Positions 51,556 through 61,165 are shown, counted from the first letter of the stretch. The stretch is 64,000 nucleotides of DNA from an uncultured Muribaculaceae bacterium (GCA_910585275.1 CAJUCW010000008.1:60194-124193), one strand, 5' to 3'. Notes: a model not told the origin generated them from the letters alone. Made by a program: numbers and translations.

Positions 51556-53859
51556 TCATCTTCCTCCGGCGGGGAGATTGTCAAGCCAATACTTAGCCAT
51601 CGTCTTGCGAAGATGGAGTGTCGTACCTTCCCGTTCGTTGATGGCGTGCGTGCGCATAGGATAACTCATCAATGAAAACAGCTTGCCGTGCTTGACCAGT
51701 TCGTTGATAAGCATCTCGCAGTTTTGATAATGCACATTGTCATCACCCGTGCCGTGAATGAGAAGGAGGTTTCCCTTAAGTCCGTCAACATACGTAATAG
51801 GAGAACCTTTCCTATACCCTTCAGGATTCTGCTGTGGCGTGTTCATGTAGCGTTCCTGATAAATGGTGTCGTAAGTTTTCTGGTCAGCAACGAAAGCAAT
51901 GGCGATTCCGGTGGAAAACACGTCAGGATAACGGAACATCGAATTAAGTGTCTGGCTCCCGCCGCCGCTCCATCCGGTTATTCCAATCCTTTCAGAGTCA
52001 ATGAAGTCATATTTGCTTGCCATATCCTTTATGCCGCGAGCCTGGTCCTCGCTTGCAAAAGTTCCGACCTCCCCGTAGATACATTTACGCCATTCCCTTC
52101 CCCTCGGGGCATTGGCGCCACGGTTGTCGATACTCACCACGATATAACCCTGGTTTGCCATATACTGGTTCCAAAGGTCTCCCCCGCCCCAGACGTCTTG
52201 TACGGTAGAACTTGCCGGTTCGCCATATACTTCCACGATTACGGGATATTTCTTTGAAGGGTCGAATCCCACAGGCTTAATCATCCAGGCATCGAGTTCA
52301 TATTCACCCGATTTTACCTTTACAAACTCCTTAGGGTTCAAGTTCAAAGCCTTATATTGTTCTTTTGCCTTGGAATTGTCTTCGATCGTACGTACTGTCT
52401 TATGCGCCGGGAATGAGACCATGTCTATTACAGGGGGAGTTGCCGCATTGCCAAAAGTATGCACCGCCCATTTCCCGTTGGGCGACATATTGTAACGATG
52501 CTGGCCGGCCTGCTCCGCAGGGCTTACGCGTTTCACATCGCCGTTGCCAAATAACGACGCGCTATAAAGATAACGCTGCGTATAATTGCCAGGAGAGGCT
52601 ATGAAGTATGTCAATCCTTTCTTTATATCGGTGCCGACCGGCGAAATATAATCGAAATCTCCCTTGGTGACAGCTTCGATATTCTTTCCGTCGCGGCTTA
52701 CACGATAAAGATGGCGCCAACCGTCGCGTTCGCTTTCCCATGTGAACCATTTGTTGCCGTCAAGCCACATCACATTGTCATTTGTCTCCAGCCACGCGTC
52801 ATCTTTATCTGTAAAGACATTCACCGGTTCGGTTGCACCGATTTCCGCAAGCCAAACATTGTTGATATTCTGCTGCCGGTTCATCTGCTGGATAAAAAGC
52901 ACATCCTCTCCCGGAATAAAATCCATCCTCGGGATATAATTCTCACGTGAATCGCCGGGAATCTTGATCCAGGCAGTCTTGCCGCCAGATGCAGGCACAT
53001 AACCAACTTTGACCGCCGAATTCATACTTCCCGCCTTAGGATAAGGGAAATGGTTAACCGCCGGATAAATTGAATCCACGTTGTTGATGATGTCAAACCA
53101 TCCGGTTCCTTTTGTGTCGCTCTGCCAGTATGCTATATACTCTCCCGACGGGCTCCAACGAAACCCGTCGCGAATTCCGAACTCCTCTTCATATACCCAG
53201 TCGAAAGTGCCGTTTACAATCTCCTTGTTTCCGTCGCGGGTGATTTGGTTGACATCGCCCGTAGCCACATCTTCTACATAAATATTATTGTTAGACACAT
53301 ATGCCACGCGGTTTCCATCGGGAGAGAATTTTGCAAACATCAATGTAGCTTCCGGCAAGCCGCTGCCTAATTTACGAAACATACCGGTTTTCAAATCAAG
53401 CACCCAATAGTCACCGCGCGTATGGTATCGCCAAACCTTCCTCGTGTTGGTAAACACAAGAACTTTACCGTTGTCTTCGCTCCATATAATACTGCTTACT
53501 GGAACGGCTTTGCCTGTAGCCTTATCTATAAAACTCGAAGCAGGAATCAAGACCTCACGCTTATTGTCTTTTACACGATAGCTCACCACGTCACTGCCTT
53601 TGCCGTCGGCCGAAGGTTCCAACCTGGAATAATGGTTGCCGTCTTTCAGCCAATTTATAGCCCCGGCTCCTTTAGTCTGTATGAGCGTACCCCCTACCAC
53701 ATCTTCCAAATAAAGCTTATCCTTTTTCACTCCTTGCGATTCGGCAAAAGGACTGTCGTCCGTTTCAGTCCTGTTTTCCCACGGCATAATCTGTGCCATG
53801 CCGCAATTAACTGACAATGCCATCAATGCCAAAGGGAATAGTATTCGCACTCCTTTCAT
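51556..53859 (-). CDS. Second S9 dipeptidyl peptidase IV-like enzyme, exported
   Basis: 767 residues from the ATG at 53859 (MKGVRILFPLALMALSVNCG). Clear signal peptide with AQ cleavage. Propeller domain with FDWVYEEEFGIRDGFRWSPS (substrate-binding glutamates), then hydrolase: Ser in GWSGGGSQTLNS, Asp in HGTGDDNVHYQN, His in YPMRTHAIN. Only moderately like the member at 38859 (GWSGGG against GWSYGG), so an old paralogue. Probably dipeptidase in the periplasm. Start at 53889 would precede the signal peptide and is rejected. Confidence 0.92.
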   Translation of the reverse strand: MKGVRILFPLALMALSVNCGMAQIMPWENRTETDDSPFAESQGVKKDKLYLEDVVGGTLIQTKGAGAINWLKDGNHYSRLEPSADGKGSDVVSYRVKDNKREVLIPASSFIDKATGKAVPVSSIIWSEDNGKVLVFTNTRKVWRYHTRGDYWVLDLKTGMFRKLGSGLPEATLMFAKFSPDGNRVAYVSNNNIYVEDVATGDVNQITRDGNKEIVNGTFDWVYEEEFGIRDGFRWSPSGEYIAYWQSDTKGTGWFDIINNVDSIYPAVNHFPYPKAGSMNSAVKVGYVPASGGKTAWIKIPGDSRENYIPRMDFIPGEDVLFIQQMNRQQNINNVWLAEIGATEPVNVFTDKDDAWLETNDNVMWLDGNKWFTWESERDGWRHLYRVSRDGKNIEAVTKGDFDYISPVGTDIKKGLTYFIASPGNYTQRYLYSASLFGNGDVKRVSPAEQAGQHRYNMSPNGKWAVHTFGNAATPPVIDMVSFPAHKTVRTIEDNSKAKEQYKALNLNPKEFVKVKSGEYELDAWMIKPVGFDPSKKYPVIVEVYGEPASSTVQDVWGGGDLWNQYMANQGYIVVSIDNRGANAPRGREWRKCIYGEVGTFASEDQARGIKDMASKYDFIDSERIGITGWSGGGSQTLNSMFRYPDVFSTGIAIAFVADQKTYDTIYQERYMNTPQQNPEGYRKGSPITYVDGLKGNLLLIHGTGDDNVHYQNCEMLINELVKHGKLFSLMSYPMRTHAINEREGTTLHLRKTMAKYWLDNLPAGGR

Positions 53860-53992
53860 AATGTTTGGTTTAGGTTTCAATAAAAGCATAATTTAAAACT
53901 ATGCCACACCGTAAAATTACAAAAAATAATCCACATCCCCAACAAACATAATAGCAAACTGAAGCTGCCATTGAATCATCGTAGATTCCATG

Positions 53993-54316
53993 TCATGCCA
54001 ATACTTTGAGCCCGATAATTGAGAGTATTAGAGAGGTGATGAAAAAGATGCGCCAGAATGTCGCCGGTTCGTTGAAGAACACGATTCCGACGATAACTGC
54101 GCCCACCGCTCCGATTCCGGTCCACACAGGATAGACTGTGCCGATAGGCAAGCGTTCGGCAGCCTTTGCCATAAAATACATACTCAGAGAGAGAGCTGCA
54201 AGAAAGCCTGCCCACCACCATATCTGTTCCTGTCCTGTGGTTGTCTTGGTTTTGCCAAGACAAAATGTAAAGCCGACCTCCATCAATCCGGCTAAGATAA
54301 GAATAATCCAGTTCAT
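53993..54316 (-). CDS. SMR-family small multidrug/guanidinium exporter (SugE/Gdx-like)
   Basis: 107 residues, four membrane segments. Start MNWIILILAGLMEVGFTFCL with the conserved membrane glutamate (Glu13) of SMR proteins. The segment KAAERLPIGTVYPVWTGIGA and the C-terminal VFFNEPATFWRIFF fit the SugE/Gdx branch, known mostly for guanidinium export, rather than EmrE. The upstream 14 residues of a longer frame are rejected. Its leader is long and unusual (see promoter at 54415). Confidence 0.85.
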   Translation of the reverse strand: MNWIILILAGLMEVGFTFCLGKTKTTTGQEQIWWWAGFLAALSLSMYFMAKAAERLPIGTVYPVWTGIGAVGAVIVGIVFFNEPATFWRIFFITSLILSIIGLKVLA

Positions 54317-54414
54317 ATAAGACTGTAAATTGGTTATCCTATTTGAGGGCTGCAAGCAATCGGCACGTCATTATCTTCGGCAAGATTCTCGGCGTCTCCT
54401 TCCCAAGGTTTCCA

Positions 54415-54446
54415 CAAAATTAACAATAATCCGACACAAACGCAAA
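54415..54446 (-). promoter_or_regulatory. Promoter of the SMR gene, with a long leader
   Basis: On the minus strand TTTG (54443-54446), 20-base spacer, TAATTTTG (54415-54422): perfect. The predicted leader, about 54317-54409, contains CCTTGGGAAGG and ATCTTGCCGAAGAT hairpins. It does not match the ykkC, mini-ykkC or guanidine-III consensus that I know. Confidence 0.7.
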
Positions 54447-54581
54447 ATAAAGATGAGATTCACCTATTCGCAATCTTCCAAATGTTGACTACGGGCGAAT
54501 AGGGATTCTCGGAAAATGCAACTCCTTCACAAAGAAACATAGGTTATCGGGTTTTGCAACACTATTCAAAGAAACATAAGA

Positions 54582-54610
54582 ACGGTCCCGAAAATAAAAT
54601 TCGAGACCGT
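54582..54610 (-). terminator. Terminator of the FadL-like gene
   Basis: 11-base-pair stem (54582-54592 with 54600-54610, one wobble pair), 7-base loop, on the minus strand beginning ACGGTCTCGAA. It lies 25 bases past the porin stop. Confidence 0.65.
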
Positions 54611-54635
54611 CTTTCATTATGACAAAACAATTTGT

Positions 54636-56339
54636 TCAGAAGCGGAAACCGGCGGAAAGGATGACCTGGCTATTGTTGAGCGATAATTTCGACTGCGGAG
54701 CCGCATAAGAAACGCCGTTTTCATAATCCACATCGGGAGAATATGCGTGATAAGTAGAATTCATATTCTTATATACATATGCCATGTCGATGTAGAATTG
54801 TTTATACCTGTAGCCGAAACCACATGTAATATAGTTAGTGTGACTGTCGAAGCGATAGTTCGGCAACGTTCCGGAAGTATAAATCACATCACGGTCATCT
54901 CTGGCTGACTGCTTCACAGGCGATGTGGTGTAGCTGTAGCCGGCCCGGAGACTGAAGGAAGGTGTAACACGATATTCGGCGCCAAGTCTTATTGTATGCG
55001 ATGCCTGATAATAATATTTTATGTCGGAATTGCTGTCGTAATAGGGGTCGTCGTCATAACCGAATGCTCTCGTCGGAGTTCCGTTGGTGCCGGCGGCATA
55101 TGGATACCAGTCATCCCAACCCCAACCGTCGTCGTAATCCCAACCTCCGTTGATGCCATAACTACCCGGTTGCGAAAACTTCATTTTGTTGTAAGGCACA
55201 TATTCATAATCCATAGAAAGAATAAAATTGTTGCCAATCACACCGGCAAGACTACCTATGAATTTCATCGGGGTTCTGAAATCATAGCTGTTTGTTCCAA
55301 GATTTCCGTCGTTGGTATCGACTCCGTTAGGAGCCTCATTGCCATATTGATAATCTACTGAGGCGCCGAAGCTTTCATTCAGATTATACCATGTCGGGGT
55401 GTGGAATGCAAGACCGATTCTAAGTTCCTGTATAGGTTTTATTATAACGCCAATCTGATAATTAAACCCGGTACCGTTCACATTATAATAGTTGGAGAGG
55501 TCCCACATTGAATTCTCTCTTACAACCGTTCCATTCCCTGAAGGAACGTATGCATTCGAAAGGGATTCTCCCCAGCGGGCATTCATCGTATAGTTGAGGT
55601 TGGTGATGTCGAAGTTCATGCCCCAATAAACCACATTCGAAATGTTGCCGCCGATGGCAATGTTATACTCATCTACAGAACCCTTCTCCGTGACATTATA
55701 ACTTCCTACGCCGGATGTGCCGTCGCCCCATTGCCCGTACCACCTCGTATTGTCGCCTTCTCCGCTTGCATCAATCAGCCATCCTTGATATCCAAGAGTG
55801 GAAAGCCACGGCAAGCTGCCGTCGGCGTAAGGTTTTTCTTGGTTGAAATCCGAAGGTTGAAGCCCATACCCTTCCGTTATTCCGGCTATATAATTGCTCA
55901 TGGAATTGCCAAGATTGGGTATCTGGCCGGCATATTGGCGATTGTACGACGTGCCTTTGTTATACGTAAATCCGAAATTGATATTAGGGAAAGTAGTGCT
56001 CGGCAGACGCATTGTCAGCACGCCGCCTATATTGTTAAGCAAAAATTTTGTCTGGTCAACACCTACCTTGTTTCCCTGTGAATTGGAAGTGGCGCTTTGA
56101 AAATCAAGATTCACCGAGAATCCTATTTCATTACTTCTATAAACTCCTATGCCGGCAGGATTCTGCGACAAGGTGGATAAGTCGCCGCCCAATGCACCGA
56201 ACGCACCACCCATCGACATAAACCTTGCCGTCCCCTTCATATCAGGTTGAGAAAGGCGGTAAGCGTCAATAGCGCTTTGTCCGTAAGCCAAGCCTGAGCA
56301 TAAGACAGACGTCGAAAGTATAACAACTGATTTTCTCAT
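54636..56339 (-). CDS. Outer-membrane OmpP1/FadL-type transport protein
   Basis: 567 residues from the ATG at 56339 (MRKSVVILSTSVLCSGLAYG). Signal peptide, then the FadL-type N-terminal stretch RFMSMGGAFGALGGDLSTLS and QNPAGIGVYRSNEIGFS; the rest is aromatic beta-strand sequence ending QVILSAGFRF, a proper last strand with terminal Phe. FadL proteins pass hydrophobic molecules across the outer membrane; the substrate is unknown. Many Tyr/Asn/Gly loops. It follows the Trp-Gly-rich gene by 147 bases on the same strand. Confidence 0.86.
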   Translation of the reverse strand: MRKSVVILSTSVLCSGLAYGQSAIDAYRLSQPDMKGTARFMSMGGAFGALGGDLSTLSQNPAGIGVYRSNEIGFSVNLDFQSATSNSQGNKVGVDQTKFLLNNIGGVLTMRLPSTTFPNINFGFTYNKGTSYNRQYAGQIPNLGNSMSNYIAGITEGYGLQPSDFNQEKPYADGSLPWLSTLGYQGWLIDASGEGDNTRWYGQWGDGTSGVGSYNVTEKGSVDEYNIAIGGNISNVVYWGMNFDITNLNYTMNARWGESLSNAYVPSGNGTVVRENSMWDLSNYYNVNGTGFNYQIGVIIKPIQELRIGLAFHTPTWYNLNESFGASVDYQYGNEAPNGVDTNDGNLGTNSYDFRTPMKFIGSLAGVIGNNFILSMDYEYVPYNKMKFSQPGSYGINGGWDYDDGWGWDDWYPYAAGTNGTPTRAFGYDDDPYYDSNSDIKYYYQASHTIRLGAEYRVTPSFSLRAGYSYTTSPVKQSARDDRDVIYTSGTLPNYRFDSHTNYITCGFGYRYKQFYIDMAYVYKNMNSTYHAYSPDVDYENGVSYAAPQSKLSLNNSQVILSAGFRF

Positions 56340-56486
56340 ATTCTTAAGTTTTCTTCTGTTAGACAATTATAATGGCTGAGAGAAGGAATCGAGCTATAAA
56401 TCACAACGATTCTTCTATTGAAACAACCTGTGAGCATTAAATGTTTGGTGAGAGCCTTCAAAAGAAAACCCCCACCAAAGATTTTA

Positions 56487-57662
56487 TCAACGACGTCCTC
56501 CTCGTCCGCCTCTTGAACCGCCTCCCACAGTGCCTCGGCTTCCACCGCCATAACTGCCACCGCTGCTTCTTCCGGTGTTGTAGTTCCTTGTGGAATTATA
56601 ACTGCGGTTGTTATTGGTGTTATTGCCACGGTTATAATTGTAATCGCGGGTTGAATTGTTCTGACGGTCGGTAGTGGTCTGCCTGTTGGTTGAACGGTTG
56701 CCTCTGTTTGTGTTTACATTGCCGTTGGTGGCAGGACGCGCACCGTTGTTAACTGTCGTACCGTTTACTCTATATCCCGGACGAGAGCTGTTGGTCTGCC
56801 CTTTGACTGCACCTCCTACAGGAGTGCGGTTGCCACGGTTATTGTTAACATATTCCCATTTACCGTTGTTATTGACGACACCGGCATGTGTTCCGGGCCG
56901 TGTGACGGAAGTGCCGGGACGATTTGTTGCAGAAGGCCTTACGCCACCGCCGATAGGAGCGCGATGTCCGCTATTGCCATAACCGGGTCGGGTATTGTTT
57001 GACCATCCGGGACGCGGCCCGACCGGACGATTGCCGTTCGGCCGCCAATCTGCCATCGGTGGTGCCGGACGCCATGCCGGCCCCCATGAAGGGCCCCAAC
57101 CGGGACCCCAACCCCAAGAAGGCCCCCAGCCCCAGGACCAAGAGGGTCCCCAAGTCCAAGACGGACCCCAGTTCCATGCATACCAAGGGTCATATATACC
57201 GATATTCCATCCCCACGGACCGATGCTTACGCCCCAATTCCTATAATATGGCCAAGAATAGCCGTAGAAAGGAGAAAACACCGGGATGCCGTTGGCATTA
57301 ATCTCGATTTCGACATTGCCGTAAGAGTTGGCAAGCACATCACCAAGCAAATCCGCATTGTCAACCACAATGGTAGGGTTGTAAAATTTTTGAATCTGTT
57401 GGGTATAGACGAAATCTTCGCCATTTTCCACACCATTGCCGATAGTGTCGATAGGCGTCACATAATACTGGTTTCTTCTGTTGTATGTATCGACGTCCAT
57501 ATCTGCCATGTTGGCAATATAATTCGATTTCGGTTTATTTTTTTTTACAGTATTGTCCGCCTTTTTCGGGTTATAATAAATGTCGTCGTCAAAATAACTT
57601 TGCGCAAACAACGACGGTGCACCCAAAAGCAACAGCCCTGCTATTATAAGTTGATGTTTCAT
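56487..57662 (-). CDS. Secreted Trp-Gly-Pro-rich low-complexity protein
   Basis: 391 residues. Signal peptide (MKHQLIIAGLLLLGAPSLFA). N-terminal part to about residue 130 has normal composition with EIEINANGIPVFSPFYGYSW. Residues about 150-205 are WG/WGP repeats (WNWGPSWTWGPSWSWGWGPS). From 205 to the end it is Arg/Asn/Gly/Thr-rich with RPGYxN-type repeats and a GGSRGGRGGRR tail. Envelope or surface location is likely; function unknown. The frame is supported by the signal peptide and by the regular coding pattern despite low complexity. Confidence 0.75.
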   Translation of the reverse strand: MKHQLIIAGLLLLGAPSLFAQSYFDDDIYYNPKKADNTVKKNKPKSNYIANMADMDVDTYNRRNQYYVTPIDTIGNGVENGEDFVYTQQIQKFYNPTIVVDNADLLGDVLANSYGNVEIEINANGIPVFSPFYGYSWPYYRNWGVSIGPWGWNIGIYDPWYAWNWGPSWTWGPSWSWGWGPSWGWGPGWGPSWGPAWRPAPPMADWRPNGNRPVGPRPGWSNNTRPGYGNSGHRAPIGGGVRPSATNRPGTSVTRPGTHAGVVNNNGKWEYVNNNRGNRTPVGGAVKGQTNSSRPGYRVNGTTVNNGARPATNGNVNTNRGNRSTNRQTTTDRQNNSTRDYNYNRGNNTNNNRSYNSTRNYNTGRSSGGSYGGGSRGTVGGGSRGGRGGRR

Positions 57663-57829
57663 ATCAAGTTCCCTTTATCTATGAATTGTTTGTATTATCA
57701 TAATCCGGAGAGCATAAAAGATTGCCCGGAAGCATCTCTTAAATTATGACTCATTCTTTACTTATTCAGACATATAAACGAGCAAAAAGTTTAATTATTA
57801 AGTCGTGAAACCTACATTATGAAGGCTTT

Positions 57830-58561
57830 TCAGAATTTTAAGTAAAATTGACCACAAAGACGGCGATATTCGGGTGTGGGCTCCCCGTTTGATTCGAACA
57901 TTGTGAGGTGTTGTATCGCCGGCTCCGAATCTACGCTGAAGTTCAGGTCTGTCGGAACATTCTTTACGAATTCCAACATCACTCTTTTCTCCGGAGAACC
58001 GTGATGGTCTCTTACGAAACATCCCCGTGCAAACGTCAAGCCGTTGTCGGCGGCAAGGGAGACCAAGGGATGAAATGTCTCTGCAGGGACTATCATTGAA
58101 AGCACTCCCTCCTGACTCAAAACAGACTCGGAACTGCAAACAAGACTCTCAGGCGACAGTTCTCCCGAATGCCTCGCCCTCTTCCGTGCCGTATCAAGGT
58201 CTTTCATCCCTGCATCATAAAATGGAGGGTTACTCACTATTAGGTCATAAGTCTCAGTTTCGTCCAAATCACAAAATGAAACACAATCGACAGAAAGCCT
58301 TTCACGCCAAGGCGAATTAATAAAATTCATAGAAGCCTCCTCCACCGAAGGTAAATCGACATCAATACCTCTTATAACGGCCTGTCCGTCGCGTTGGGCC
58401 AGCATCAATGCGATGACACCGCATCCCGTACCGACATCGAGCACTCGGCCACCCCTTGATGAAGCCCACGCCCCTATCAGGACACCGTCAACACCTATGG
58501 GCATCGAACTCCGGGCATGACTTACATTAAATCGTTTGAATCTAAACAATCGCTCTTTCAT
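57830..58561 (-). CDS. trmN6: tRNA1(Val) (adenine37-N6)-methyltransferase
   Basis: 243 residues from the ATG at 58561 (MKERLFRFKRFNVSHARSSM). Residues FRFKRFNV and MPIGVDGVLIGAWASS are the conserved family start, so this ATG is needed. SAM site VLDVGTGCGVIALMLAQ; N6-adenine motif SNPPFYD near 120. The E. coli counterpart (YfiC/TrmN6) methylates A37 of tRNA-Val. A longer frame start at 58615 overlaps lon and the promoter and is rejected. Divergent from lon with only 36 bases between the two ATGs. Confidence 0.92.
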   Translation of the reverse strand: MKERLFRFKRFNVSHARSSMPIGVDGVLIGAWASSRGGRVLDVGTGCGVIALMLAQRDGQAVIRGIDVDLPSVEEASMNFINSPWRERLSVDCVSFCDLDETETYDLIVSNPPFYDAGMKDLDTARKRARHSGELSPESLVCSSESVLSQEGVLSMIVPAETFHPLVSLAADNGLTFARGCFVRDHHGSPEKRVMLEFVKNVPTDLNFSVDSEPAIQHLTMFESNGEPTPEYRRLCGQFYLKF

Positions 58562-58565
58562 AATG

Positions 58566-58573
58566 CAAAAATA
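58566..58573 (-). promoter_or_regulatory. -7 box of trmN6, four bases before the ATG
   Basis: TATTTTTG on the minus strand with only four bases before the trmN6 ATG, which implies a leaderless transcript. No TTTG at -33. Confidence 0.5.
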
Positions 58574-58585
58574 AGGATTTTTGAG

Positions 58586-58593
58586 TAACTTTG
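58586..58593 (+). promoter_or_regulatory. -7 box of lon, four bases before the ATG
   Basis: TAACTTTG with only four bases before the lon ATG at 58598. The next in-frame Met (58691) would give a leader of about 95 bases, so the start of lon is not settled by sequence alone. Confidence 0.5.
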
Positions 58594-58597
58594 CACC

Positions 58598-61057
58598 ATG
58601 CAAAAGAAAAAACATCCCAATGTTGCCTTCGAATCTCCGGAATTACATCTGGAGGATTCCATCATAACTGAGATTCCAACCGACAATGACATGGAAAATT
58701 TTTACTTTGATCCGTCGTCAGTGCCGGTGCTTCCACTGAAAGATATGGTGGCATACCCAGGAATGCCACAACCCGTGAAACTTTCCGGAGAAAAAGACCT
58801 GAAGCTCGTGGAAGAAGCTTATCTTTCAAAAACATGCATATTTGCAGCCCCTGTCAAACCGGATATCGAAGAAGCCGGCAAAGTGAAAGACTTTTTCCCA
58901 ACCGGCACCGTCTGCAAAATCGGCAAGGTCATCAATGTGCCTGGTATGGAGCCGGTGGCTTTACTTGTGGGCGGACCCGCCGGAAGAGTAAGCAGGATAG
59001 TTAAAAAAGAGCCTCACCTTCGAGCATGTGTCAAATTATCTGAACCGTTGCGAGCTCCCCACAATCCGCAAGAAATAGACATTCTTATAAAAGAAATAAA
59101 AGACACATATAAGAAAGTGCTCGTATATCTTCCGGAGCAGGAAAGAACCAGGTTAAGCATGTCGGTTCAGAGTATCGAGGAAGATATTGTAAGAGGGGTA
59201 TATTTCATGGCCAACAATTCCCCTCTCTCGATTGACGACCGCGCCCGCATACTCATGGCGGAAGATGTCAACGCCCTTCTGGAGACATTTTTACGGACTC
59301 TTGACAAATCTATACAGAGACTTGAAATCCAGGCGCAAATCCACATGCGCACCCACGAGGACCTCAACGAACAGCAACGGAAACACTTCTTGCAACAGCA
59401 ACTGAAGGCCATCCACGACGAGCTCGGGGAAGATTCTGACGATTCCGACGAAGCGGAACTTGAAAACAGGGCTACCAAAATGCCCTGGAAAGACGAGGCA
59501 AAGGCTCATTTCGAAAAGGAACTTAAAAAACTCGGACGGTTCAACCCTCAGAGCCCTGAATATGCCATCCAATATGCATATCTTGATAATTTGCTTTCGC
59601 TCCCTTGGGAAAATTATTCGCCCGACAATTTTGCCATTTCCAAAGTGGAAGAGATTCTTGACCGCGACCATTACGGCCTTGAACAGGTGAAAGAGCGAAT
59701 CATAGAGCAAATGGCCGTTATTAAGCTTCGCAACGACATGAAGGCTCCCATTCTATGCCTTTACGGCCCTCCCGGCGTAGGCAAGACTTCGCTCGGCAGG
59801 TCAATAGCCGATGCTTTAGGCAGGGAATATGCCCGGATTTCACTTGGAGGACTGCACGACGAAGCCGAAATCCGTGGACATCGGCGCACATATATCGGAG
59901 CAATGCCGGGGCGTATAATTTCAGCGTTGTCTAAATGCGGCTCCGGAAATCCGGTCTTTGTGCTCGATGAAATCGACAAAATTGGCAAAGACTTCAAAGG
60001 CGACCCCTCTACCGCCCTTCTCGAAGTGCTCGATCCGGAGCAGAACGTCAAATTTCATGACAACTATATCGACTTTGACTACGACCTTTCGAAAGTGTTG
60101 TTCATTGCCACCGCAAATAGCCTATCCGAAATTTCCCGGCCATTGCTCGACCGTATGGAAATTATCGAAATAGGTGGTTACATTCCTGAAGAGAAGATTG
60201 AAATTGCCAAACGCCATCTTGTGCCGAAAAGTCTGGAGGAGCATGGATTCGAGGAAAACGAACTTGCTTTCTCCAACGATGCTCTCGAACTGATAATCAA
60301 CCGCTATACCAGAGAATCGGGCGTAAGGCAACTTGAAAAGAAGATTTCAAAGATACTCCGTAAGGTAGCACGCCTTAAAGCGTCGGAACAACCGTTTCCT
60401 ATTCTTATAGATTACGGGGAAGCAAAAAAGCTTCTTGGCAAAGAAGAGGTGAATCCCGATTATTACGAAAACAACAGCTTCGCAGGCGTGGTTACGGGTC
60501 TTGCCTGGACCCAAGTAGGAGGAGAAATCCTTTTCATCGAAACATCACTTTCTCCCGGCAACGGTGAAAAACTCACCCTTACCGGAAATCTTGGCGATGT
60601 GATGAAAGAATCTGCAGTCATAGCCCTCCAGTATCTGAAGGCACATGCCGGAAAACTTGGTATCAATTCCGAGCTGTTCTCTAAACAGAACGTACATATC
60701 CACGTGCCGGAAGGAGCAATCCCGAAAGACGGGCCGTCGGCAGGCGTGACAATGGCAACCTCGCTCGTTTCCGCCTTCACAGGAAGGAAAGTACGTGAAA
60801 AACTCGCGATGACGGGAGAAATTACTCTCAGGGGAAAAGTGCTCCCTGTGGGAGGTATAAAGGAAAAAATTCTTGCCGCCAAGCGTGCCGGAATCACCGA
60901 TATAATCCTTTCAAAAGAAAACAAACGCGACATAGATGAAATAAACGAAAGGTATCTTGTAGGGCTTATGTTCCATTATGTAGATACGATTGAAGACGTG
61001 CTTGATTTCGCCTTGCTACAAGAACTCGCGGAAAACCGTTTCGAAACGGAGGGCTGA
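58598..61057 (+). CDS. lon: ATP-dependent protease Lon
   Basis: Degrades misfolded and regulatory proteins in the cytoplasm. 819 residues. N-terminal LAN domain (about 40-240, VPVLPLKDMVAYPGMPQPVK); AAA+ with Walker A YGPPGVGKTSLGRSIADALG and Walker B VFVLDEIDKIG; sensor R finger region RPLLDRMEIIEI; protease domain with Ser714 in PKDGPSAGVTMATS and Lys755 in GGIKEKILAAKRAG. The first 31 residues are polar and acidic; an internal Met at 32 could be the true start. Confidence 0.96.
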   Translation: MQKKKHPNVAFESPELHLEDSIITEIPTDNDMENFYFDPSSVPVLPLKDMVAYPGMPQPVKLSGEKDLKLVEEAYLSKTCIFAAPVKPDIEEAGKVKDFFPTGTVCKIGKVINVPGMEPVALLVGGPAGRVSRIVKKEPHLRACVKLSEPLRAPHNPQEIDILIKEIKDTYKKVLVYLPEQERTRLSMSVQSIEEDIVRGVYFMANNSPLSIDDRARILMAEDVNALLETFLRTLDKSIQRLEIQAQIHMRTHEDLNEQQRKHFLQQQLKAIHDELGEDSDDSDEAELENRATKMPWKDEAKAHFEKELKKLGRFNPQSPEYAIQYAYLDNLLSLPWENYSPDNFAISKVEEILDRDHYGLEQVKERIIEQMAVIKLRNDMKAPILCLYGPPGVGKTSLGRSIADALGREYARISLGGLHDEAEIRGHRRTYIGAMPGRIISALSKCGSGNPVFVLDEIDKIGKDFKGDPSTALLEVLDPEQNVKFHDNYIDFDYDLSKVLFIATANSLSEISRPLLDRMEIIEIGGYIPEEKIEIAKRHLVPKSLEEHGFEENELAFSNDALELIINRYTRESGVRQLEKKISKILRKVARLKASEQPFPILIDYGEAKKLLGKEEVNPDYYENNSFAGVVTGLAWTQVGGEILFIETSLSPGNGEKLTLTGNLGDVMKESAVIALQYLKAHAGKLGINSELFSKQNVHIHVPEGAIPKDGPSAGVTMATSLVSAFTGRKVREKLAMTGEITLRGKVLPVGGIKEKILAAKRAGITDIILSKENKRDIDEINERYLVGLMFHYVDTIEDVLDFALLQELAENRFETEG

Positions 61058-61165
61058 AAATCAGAGTGCTGCTGACGACATGCCGAAGCCGAAGGCTTGT
61101 CACTTCGTTCCCATTTCCGCCTTACAAGAATTGATTACATAACTGAGCGCATCCTTAGCCTAAAA

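Noticed and set aside
54317..54409. TPP or ykkC-type riboswitch before the SMR gene
   Set aside because: Pieces such as GCCGAGAA and GATAATGACG recall the TPP consensus, but order, spacing and closing stems do not fit, and no ykkC core is present.
56336..56629. Ala/Glu/Val-rich minus-strand ORF and other frames across the Trp-Gly-rich gene
   Set aside because: Low-complexity codons create open frames in several phases; only the frame with a signal peptide is kept.
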